This document shows, piece after piece, positions 49,401 through 61,400 of a stretch of DNA of 64,000 nt; positions within the stretch are counted from its first letter, which is position 1; the number at the start of each line of letters is the position of its first letter. The stretch is from the NCBI GenBank assembly GCA_963995525.1, contig OZ023210.1, positions 4,504,527-4,568,526 of the forward strand, written 5' to 3'. The notes under the pieces were generated by a model. That model ran no database searches. It was not told where the DNA came from and saw only the letters and a list, made by a program, of their open reading frames with translations. Made by a program: the position numbers and the translations under genes. Origin of the DNA: Escarpia spicata. Lineage: Eukaryota; Annelida; Polychaeta; Sabellida; Siboglinidae.

Positions 49401-52400
49401 TACTGATGTGACTGTACAAACTGACTATGTATTGCAGTGTACTGATGTGACTGTACAAACTGACTATGCATTGTGGTGTACTGATGTGACTGTACAAACT
49501 GACTATGTATTGCAGTGTACTTATGTGACTGTACAAACTGACTATGCATTGTGGTGTACTGATGTGACTGTACAAACTGACTATGCATTGTGGTGTACTG
49601 ATGTGACTGTACAAACTGACTATGCATTGTGGTGTACTGATGTGACTACAAACTGACTATGCATTGTGGTGTACTGATGTGACTGTACAAACTGACTATG
49701 CATTGTCGTGTACTGATGTGACTGTACAAACTGTCTATGTATTGTGGTGTACTGATGTGACTGTACAAACTGACTATGCATTGTGGTGTACTGATGTGAC
49801 TGTACAAACTGACTATGTATTGCGGTGTACTGATGTGACTGTACAAACTGACTATGTATTGCAGTGTACTGATGTGACTGTACAAACTGACTATGCATTG
49901 TGGTGTACTGATGTGACTGTACAAACTGACTATGTATTGCAGTGTACTGATGTGACTGTACAAACTGACTATGCATTGTGGTGTACTGATGTGACTGTAC
50001 AAACTGACTATGCATTGTGGTGTACTGATGTGACTGTACAAACTGACTACGCATTGCAGTGTACTGATGTGACTGTACAAACTGACTATGCATTGTGGTG
50101 TACTGATGTGACTGTACAAACTGACTATGCATTGCAGTGTACTGATGTGACTGTACAAACTGACTACGCATTGTGGTGTACTGATGTGACTGTAAAAACT
50201 GACTATGTATTGCAGTGTACTGATGTGACTGTACAAACTGACTATGCATTGTGGTGTACTGATGTGACTGTACAAACTGACTATGCATTGTGGTTTACTG
50301 ATGTGACTGTACAAACTGACTATGCATTGTGGTGTACTGATGTGACTGTACAAACTGACTATGCATTGTGGTGTACTGATGTGACTGTACAAACTGACTA
50401 TGCATTGTGGTGTACTGATGTGACTGTACAAACTGACTATGCATTGTGTTGTACTGATGTGACTGTACAAACTGACTATGCATTGTGGTGTACTGATGTG
50501 ACTGTACAAACTGACTATGCATTGTGGTGTACTGATGTGACTGTACAAACTGACTATGCATTGTGGTGTACTGATGTGACTGTACAAACTGACTATGCAT
50601 TGTGGTGTACTGATGTGACTGTACAAACTGACTATGCATTGTGGTGTACTGATGTGACTGTACAAACTGACAATGCATTGTGGTGTACTGATGTGACTGT
50701 ACAAACTGACTATGCATTGTGGTGTACTGATGTGACTGTACAAACTGACTATGCATTGTGGTGTACTGATGTGACTGTACAAACTGACTATGCATTGTGG
50801 TGTACTGGTGTGACTGTACAAACTGACTATGCATTGTCGTGTACTGATGTGACTGTACAAACTGTCTATGTATTGTGGTGTACTGATGTGACTGTACAAA
50901 CTGACTATGCATTGTGGTGTACTGATGTGACTGTACAAACTGACTATGCATTGTGGTGTACTGATGTGACTGTACAAACTGACTATGTATTGCAGTGTAC
51001 TGATGTGACTGTACAAACTGACTATGCATTGTGGTGTACTGATGTGACTGTACAAACTGACTATGTATTGCAGTGTACTGATGTGACTGTACAAACTGAC
51101 TATGTATTGCAGTGTACTGATGTGACTGTACAAACTGACTATGTATTGTAGTGTACTGATGTGACTGTACAAACTGACTATGCATTGTAGTGTACTGATG
51201 TGACTGTACAAACTGACTATGCATTGTGGTGTACTGATGTGACTGTACAAACTGACTATGTATTGTAGTGTACTGATGTGACTGTACAAACTGACTATGC
51301 ATTGTGGTGTACTGATGTGACTGTACAAACTGACTATGCATTGTGGTGTACTGATGTGACTGTACAAACTGACTATGCATTGTGGTGTACTGGTGTGACT
51401 GTACAAACTGACTATGCATTGTCGTGTACTGATGTGACTGTACAAACTGTCTATGTATTGTGGTGTACTGATGTGACTGTACAAACTGACTATGCATTGT
51501 GGTGTACTGATGTGACTGTACAAACTGACTATGTATTGCAGTGTACTGATGTGACTGTACAAACTGACTATGTATTGCAGTGTACTGATGTGACTGTACA
51601 AACTGTCTATGTATTGTGGTGTACTGATGTGACTGTACAAACTGTCTATGTATTGTGGTGTACTGATGTGACTGTACAAACTGACTATGTATTGTAGTGT
51701 ACTGATGTGACTGTACAAACTGACTATGCATTGTGGTGTACTGATGTGACTGTACAAACTGACTATGTATTGCAGTGTACTGATGTGACTGTACAAACTG
51801 ACTATGTATTGCAGTGTACTGATGTGACTGTACAAACTGTCTATGTATTGTGGTGTACTGATGTGACTGTACAAACTGATTATGCATTGCAGTGTACTGG
51901 TGTGACTGTACAAACTGACTATGCATTGTGGTTTACTGATGTGACTGTACAAACTGACTATGCATTGTGGTGTACTGATGTGACTGTACAAACTGACTAT
52001 GCATTGTGGTGTACTGATGTGACTGTACAAACTGACTATGCATTGTAGTGTACTGATGTGACTGTACAAACTGACTATGCATTGTAGTGTACTGATGTGA
52101 CTGTACAAACTGACTATGTTTTGCAGTGTACTGATGTGACTGTACAAACTGACTATGTATTGCAGTGTACTGATGTGACTGTACAAACTGACTATGCATT
52201 GTGGTTTACTGATGTGACTGTACAAACTGACTATGCATTGTGGTGTACTGATGTGACTGTACAAACTGACTATGCATTGTAGTGTACTGATGTGACTGTA
52301 CAAACTGACTATGCATTGCAGTGTACTGGTGTGACTGTACAAACTGACTATGCATTGTGGTTTACTGATGTGACTGTACAAACTGACTATGCATTGTGGT

Positions 52401-55400
52401 GTACTGATGTGACTGTACAAACTGACTATGCATTGTGGTGTACTGATGTGACTGTACAAACTGACTATGCATTGTAGTGTACTGATGTGACTGTACAAAC
52501 TGACTATGTATTGCAGTGTACTGATGTGACTGTACAAACTGACTATGCATTGCAGTGTACTGATGTGACTGTACAAACTGACTATGTATTGTGGTGTACT
52601 GATGTGACTGTACAAACTGACTATGCATTGTAGTGTACTGATGTGACTGTACAAACTGACTATGCATTGTGGTGTACTGATGTGACTGTACAAACTGACT
52701 ATGTATTGTGGTGTACTGATGTGACTGTACAAACTGACTATGTATTGTGGTGTACTGATGTGACTGTACAAACTGACTATGCATTGTAGTGTACTGATGT
52801 GACTGTACAAACTGACTATGCATTGTAGTGTACTGATGTGACTGTACAAACTGACTATGCATTGTAGTGTACTGATGTGACTGTACAAACTGACTATGCA
52901 TTGTGGTGTACTGATGTGACTGTACAAACTGACTATGCATTGTGGTGTACTGATGTGACTGTACAAACTGACTATGCATTGTAGTGTACTGATGTGACTG
53001 TACAAACTGACTATGCATTGCAGTGTACTGGTGTGACTGTACAAACTGACTATGCATTGTAGTGTACTGATGTGACTGTACAAACTGACTATGCATTGTA
53101 GTGTACTGGTGTGACTGTACAAACTGACTATGCATTGTGGTGTACTGATGTGACTGTACAAACTGACTATGTATTGCAGTGTACTGATGTGACTGTACAA
53201 ACTGACTATGCATTGTGGTTTACTGATGTGACTGTACAAACTGACTATGCATTGTGGTGTACTGATGTGACTGTACAAACTGACTATGCATTGTGGTGTA
53301 CTGATGTGACTGTACAAACTGACTATGTATTGTAGTGTACTGATGTGACTGTACAAACTGACTATGCATTGTGGTGTACTGATGTGACTGTACAAACTGA
53401 CTATGCATTGTGGTGTACTGATGTGACTGTACAAACTGACTATGTATTGTAGTGTACTGATGTGACTGTACAAACTGACTATGCATTGTGGTTTACTGAT
53501 GTGACTGTACAAACTGACTATGCATTGTGGTGTACTGATGTGACTGTACAAACTGACTATGCATTGTGGTGTACTGATGTGACTGTACAAACTGACTATG
53601 CATTGTGGTGTACTGATGTGACTGTACAAACTGACTATGTATTGCAGTGTACTGATGTGACTGTACAAACTGACTATGCATTGTGGTTTACTGATGTGAC
53701 TGTACAAACTGACTATGCATTGTGGTGTACTGATGTGACTGTACAAACTGACTATGCATTGTGGTGTACTGATGTGACTGTACAAACTGACTATGCATTG
53801 TGGTGTACTGATGTGACTGTACAAACTGACTATGCATTGTAGTGTACTGATGTGACTACAAACTGACTATGCATTGCAGTGTACTGGTGTGACTGTACAA
53901 ACTGACTATGCATTGTAGTGTACTGGTGTGACTGTACAAACTGACTATGCATTGCAGTGTACTGGTGTGACTGTACAAACTGACTATGCATTGTAGTGTA
54001 CTGGTGTGACTGTACAAACTGACTATGCATTGCAGTGTACTGGTGTGACTGTACAAACTGACTATGCATTGTGGTGTACTGATGTGACTGTACAAACTGA
54101 CTATGCATTGTAGTGTACTGATGTGACTGTACAAACTGACTATGCATTGTGGTGTACTGATGTGACTGTACAAACTGACTATGCATTGTGGTGTACTGAT
54201 GTGACTGTACAAACTGACTATGCATTGTGGTGTACTGATGTGACTGTACAAACTGACTATGCATTGTGGTGTACTGGTGTGACTGTACAAACTGACTATG
54301 CATTGTAGTGTACTGGTGTGACTGTACAAACTGACTATGCATTGTGGTGTACTGGTGTGACTGTACAAACTGACTATGCATTGTGGTGTACTGATGTGAC
54401 TGTACAAACTGACTATGCATTGTGGTGTACTGATGTGACTGTACAAACTGACTATGCATTGTGGTGTACTGATGTGACTGTACAAACTGACTATGCATTG
54501 TGGTGTACTGATGTGACTGTACAAACTGACTATGCATTGTGGTGTACTGGTGTGACTGTACAAACTGACTATGCATTGTAGTGTACTGGTGTGACTGTAC
54601 AAACTGACTATGCATTGTGGTGTACTGGTGTGACTGTACAAACTGACTATGCATTGTGGTGTACTGATGTGACTGTACAAACTGACTATGCATTGTGGTG
54701 TACTGATGTGACTGTACAAACTGACTATGCATTGTAGTGTACTGATGTGACTACAAACTGACTATGCATTGCAGTGTACTGGTGTGACTGTACAAACTGA
54801 CTATGCATTGTAGTGTACTGATGTGACTGTACAAACTGACTATGCATTGTGGTGTACTGGTGTGACTGTACAAACTGACTATGCATTGTGGTGTACTGAT
54901 GTGACTGTACAAACTGACTATGCATTGTGGTGTACTGATGTGACTGTACAAACTGACTATGCATTGTGGTGTACTGATGTGACTGTACAAACTGACTATG
55001 CATTGTGGTGTACTGGTGTGACTGTACAAACTGACTATGCATTGTAGTGTACTGGTGTGACTGTACAAACTGACTATGCATTGTGGTGTACTGGTGTGAC
55101 TGTACAAACTGACTATGCATTGTGGTGTACTGATGTGACTGTACAAACTGACTATGCATTGTGGTGTACTGATGTGACTGTACAAACTGACTATGCATTG
55201 TGGTGTACTGATGTGACTGTACAAACTGACTATGCATTGTGGTGTACTGATGTGACTGTACAAACTGACTATGCATTGTGGTGTACTGGTGTGACTGTAC
55301 AAACTGACTATGCATTGTAGTGTACTGGTGTGACTGTACAAACTGACTATGCATTGTGGTGTACTGGTGTGACTGTACAAACTGACTATGCATTGTGGTG

Positions 55401-58400
55401 TACTGATGTGACTGTACAAACTGACTATGCATTGTGGTGTACTGATGTGACTGTACAAACTGACTATGCATTGTAGTGTACTGATGTGACTACAAACTGA
55501 CTATGCATTGCAGTGTACTGGTGTGACTGTACAAACTGACTATGCATTGTAGTGTACTGATGTGACTGTACAAACTGACTATGCATTGTGGTGTACTGGT
55601 GTGACTGTACAAACTGACTATGCATTGTGGTGTACTGATGTGACTGTACAAACTGACTATGCATTGTGGTGTACTGATGTGACTGTACAAACTGACTATG
55701 CATTGTAGTGTACTGATGTGACTACAAACTGACTATGCATTGCAGTGTACTGGTGTGACTGTACAAACTGACTATGCATTGTAGTGTACTGATGTGACTG
55801 TACAAACTGACTATGCATTGTGGTGTACTGGTGTGACTGTACAAACTGACTATGCATTGTGGTGTACTGATGTGACTGTACAAACTGACTATGCATTGTG
55901 GTGTACTGATGTGACTGTACAAACTGACTATGCATTGTAGTGTACTGATGTGACTACAAACTGACTATGCATTGCAGTGTACTGGTGTGACTGTACAAAC
56001 TGACTATGCATTGTAGTGTACTGATGTGACTGTACAAACTGACTATGCATTGTGGTGTACTGATGTGACTGTACAAACTGACTATGCATTGTGGTGTACT
56101 GATGTGACTGTACAAACTGACTATGCATTGTGGTGTACTGATGTGACTGTACAAACTGACTATGCATTGTGGTGTACTGATGTGACTGTACAAACTGACT
56201 ATGCATTGTAGTGTACTGGTGTGACTGTACAAACTGACTATGCATTGCAGTGTACTGGTGTGACTGTACAAACTGACTATGCATTGTGGTGTACTGATGT
56301 GACTGTACAAACTGACTATGCATTGTGGTGTACTGATGTGACTGTACAAACTGACTATGCATTGTAGTGTACTGATGTGACTGTACAAACTGACTATGCA
56401 TTGTGGTGTACTGATGTGACTGTACAAACTGACTATGCATTGTAGTGTACTGATGTGACTGTACAAACTGACTATGCATTGTGGTGTACTGATGTGACTG
56501 TACAAACTGACTATGCATTGTAGTGTACTGATGTGACTGTACAAACTGACTATGCATTGTGGTGTACTGATGTGACTGTACAAACTGACTATGCATTGTG
56601 GTGTACTGGTGTGACTGTACAAACTGACTATGCATTGTGGTGTACTGATGTGACTGTACAAACTGACTATGCATTGTAGTGTACTGATGTGACTGTACAA
56701 ACTGACTATGCATTGCAGTGTACTGGTGTGACTGTACAAACTGACTATGCATTGTAGTGTACTGGTGTGACTGTACAAACTGACTATGCATTGCAGTGTA
56801 CTGGTGTGACTGTACAAACTGACTATGCATTGTAGTGTACTGGTGTGACTGTACAAACTGACTATGCATTGCAGTGTACTGGTGTGACTGTACAAACTGA
56901 CTATGCATTGTGGTTTACTGATGTGACTGTACAAACTGACTATGCATTGTGGTGTACTGATGTGACTGTACAAACTGACTATGTATTGCAGTGTACTGAT
57001 GTGACTGTACAAACTGACTATGCATTGTAGTGTACTGATGTGACTGTACAAACTGACTATGCATTGCAGTGTACTGGTGTGACTGTACAAACTGACTATG
57101 CATTGTGGTGTACTGATGTGACTGTACAAACTGACTATGCATTGTAGTGTACTGATGTGACTGTACAAACTGACTATGCATTGCAGTGTACTGGTGTGAC
57201 TGTACAAACTGACTATGCATTGTAGTGTACTGGTGTGACTGTACAAACTGACTATGCATTGCAGTGTACTGGTGTGACTGTACAAACTGACTATGCATTG
57301 TAGTGTACTGATGTGACTGTACAAACTGACTATGCATTGTAGTGTACTGGTGTGACTGTACAAACTGACTATGCATTGTGGTGTACTGATGTGACTGTAC
57401 AAACTGACTATGCATTGTAGTGTACTGGTGTGACTGTACAAACTGACTATGTATTGCAGTGTACTGATGTGACTGTACAAACTGACTATGCATTGTAGTG
57501 TACTGATGTGACTGTACAAACTGACTATGCATTGCAGTGTACTGGTGTGACTGTACAAACTGACTATGCATTGTGGTGTACTGATGTGACTGTACAAACT
57601 GACTATGCATTGTAGTGTACTGATGTGACTGTACAAACTGACTATGTATTGTGGTGTACTGATGTGACTGTACAAACTGACTATGCATTGCAGTGTACTG
57701 GTGTGACTGTACAAACTGACTATGCATTGTAGTGTACTGGTGTGACTGTACAAACTGACTATGCATTGCAGTGTACTGGTGTGACTGTACAAACTGACTA
57801 TGCATTGTAGTGTACTGGTGTGACTGTACAAACTGACTATGCATTGCAGTGTACTGGTGTGACTGTACAAACTGACTATGCATTGTGGTTTACTGATGTG
57901 ACTGTACAAACTGACTATGCATTGTGGTGTACTGATGTGACTGTACAAACTGACTATGTATTGCAGTGTACTGGTGTGACTGTACAAACTGACTATGCAT
58001 TGTGGTGTACTGGTGTGACTGTACAAACTGACTATGCATTGTGGTGTACTGATGTGACTGTACAAACTGACTATGCATTGTGGTGTACTGATGTGACTGT
58101 ACAAACTGACTATGTATTGCAGTGTACTGATGTGACTGTACAAACTGACTATGCATTGTGGTGTACTGATGTGACTGTACAAACTGACTATGTATTGCAG
58201 TGTACTGGTGTGACTGTACAAACTGACTATGCATTGCAGTGTACTGGTGTGACTGTACAAACTGACTATGCATTGTAGTGTACTGGTGTGACTGTACAAA
58301 CTGACTATGCATTGCAGTGTACTGGTGTGACTGTACAAACTGACTATGCATTGTGGTTTACTGATGTGACTGTACAAACTGACTATGCATTGTGGTGTAC

Positions 58401-61400
58401 TGATGTGACTGTACAAACTGACTATGCATTGCAGTGTACTGGTGTGACTGTACAAACTGACTATGCATTGTGGTGTACTGATGTGACTGTACAAACTGAC
58501 TATGCATTGTGGTTTACTGATGTGACTGTACAAACTGACTATGCATTGTGGTGTACTGATGTGACTGTACAAACTGACTATGCATTGCAGTGTACTGGTG
58601 TGACTGTACAAACTGACTATGCATTGTGGTGTACTGATGTGACTGTACAAACTGACTATGCATTGTGGTGTACTGATGTGACTGTACAAACTGACTATGT
58701 ATTGCAGTGTACTGATGTGACTGTACAAACTGACTATGCATTGTGGTTTACTGATGTGACTGTACAAACTGACTATGCATTGTGGTGTACTGATGTGACT
58801 GTACAAACTGACTATGCATTGTGGTGTACTGATGTGACTGTACAAACTGACTATGTATTGCAGTGTACTGATGTGACTGTACAAACTGACTATGCATTGT
58901 AGTGTACTGATGTAACTGTACAAACTGACTATGCATTGTGGTGTACTGATGTGACTGTACAAACTGACTATGTATTGCAGTGTACTGGTGTGACTGTACA
59001 AACTGACTATGCATTGTGGTTTACTGATGTGACTGTACAAACTGACTATGCATTGCAGTGTACTGATGTGACTGTACAAACTGACTATGCATTGTGGTTT
59101 ACTGATGTGACTGTACAAACTGACTATGCATTGTGGTGTACTGATGTGACTGTACAAACTGACTATGCATTGTGGTGTACTGATGTGACTGTACAAACTG
59201 ACTATGCATTGCAGTGTACTGATGTGACTGTACAAACTGAATATGCATTGTAGTGTACTGATGTGACTGTACAAACTGACTATGTATTGCAGTGTACTGA
59301 TGTGACTGTACAAACTGACTATGCATTATGGTTTACTGATGTGACTGTACAAACTGACTATGCATTGTGGTGTACTGATGTGACTGTACAAACTGACTAT
59401 GCATTGTGGTGTACTGATGTGACTGTACAAACTGACTATGCATTGCAGTGTACTGATGTGACTGTACAAACTGACTATGCATTGCAGTGTACTGATGTGA
59501 CTGTACAAACTGAATATGTATTGTGGTGTACTGATGTGACTGTACAAACTGACTATGCATTGTGGTGTACTGATGTGACTGTACAAACTGACTATGCATT
59601 GTGGTGTACTGATGTGACTGTACAAACTGACTATGCATTGTGGTTTACTGATGTGACTGTACAAACTGACTATGCATTGTGGTGTACTGATGTGACTGTA
59701 CAAACTGACTATGTATTGTGGTTTACTGATGTGACTGTACAAACTGACTATGCATTGTGGTTTACTGATGTGACTGTACAAACTGACTATGCATTGTAGT
59801 GTACTGATGTGACTGTACAAACTGACTATGCATTGTAGTGTACTGATGTGACTGTACAAACTGACTATGCATTGTAGTGTACTGATGTGACTGTACAAAC
59901 TGACTATGTATTGCAGTGTACTGATGTGACTGTACAAACTGAATATGCATTGTAGTGTACTGATGTGACTGTACAAACTGACTATGTATTGCAGTGTACT
60001 GATGTGACTGTACAAACTGACTATGCATTATGGTTTACTGATGTGACTGTACAAACTGACTATGCATTGTGGTGTACTGATGTGACTGTACAAACTGACT
60101 ATGCATTGTGGTGTACTGATGTGACTGTACAAACTGACTATGCATTGTGGTGTACTGATGTGACTGTACAAACTGACTATGCATTGCAGTGTACTGGTGT
60201 GACTGTACAAACTGACTATGTATTGTGGTGTACTGATGTGACTGTACAAACTGACTATGCATTGTGGTTTACTGATGTGACTGTACAAACTGACTATGCA
60301 TTGTGGTGTACTGATGTGACTGTACAAACTGACTATGCATTGTGGTTTACTGATGTGACTGTACAAACTGACTATGCATTGTGGTGTACTGATGTGACTG
60401 TACAAACTGACTATGCATTGCAGTGTACTGGTGTGACTGTACAAACTGACTATGTATTGTGGTGTACTGATGTGACTGTACAAACTGACTATGCATTGTG
60501 GTTTACTGATGTGACTGTACAAACTGACTATGCATTGTGGTGTACTGATGTGACTGTACAAACTGACTATGCATTGTGGTTTACTGATGTGACTGTACAA
60601 ACTGACTATGCATTGTGGTTTACTGATGTGACTGTACAAACTGACTATGCATTGTGGTGTACTGATGTGACTGTACAAACTGACTATGCATTGCAGTGTA
60701 CTGGTGTGACTGTACAAACTGACTATGTATTGTGGTGTACTGATGTGACTGTACAAACTGACTATGCATTGTGGTTTACTGATGTGACTGTACAAACTGA
60801 CTATGCATTGTGGTGTACTGATGTGACTGTACAAACTGACTATGCATTGTGGTTTACTGATGTGACTGTACAAACTGACTATGCATTGTGGTTTACTGAT
60901 GTGACTGTACAAACTGACTATGCATTGCAGTGTACTGGTGTGACTGTACAAACTGACTATGTATTGTGGTGTACTGATGTGACTGTACAAACTGACTATG
61001 CATTGTGGTTTACTGATGTGACTGTACAAACTGACTATGCATTGTGGTGTACTGATGTGACTGTACAAACTGACTATGCATTGTGGTTTACTGATGTGAC
61101 TGTACAAACTGACTATGCATTGCAGTGTACTGATGTGACTGTACAAACTGACTATGCATTGTGGTGTACTGATGTGACTGTACAAACTGACTATGCATTG
61201 TGGTGTACTGATGTGACTGTACAAACTGACTATGCATTGTGGTGTACTGGTGTGACTGTACAAACTGACTATGCATTGTGGTGTACTGATGTGACTGTAC
61301 AAACTGACTATGTATTGCAGTGTACTGATGTGACTGTACAAACTGACTATGCATTGTGGTGTACTGATGTGACTGTACAAACTGACTATGCATTGTGGTT

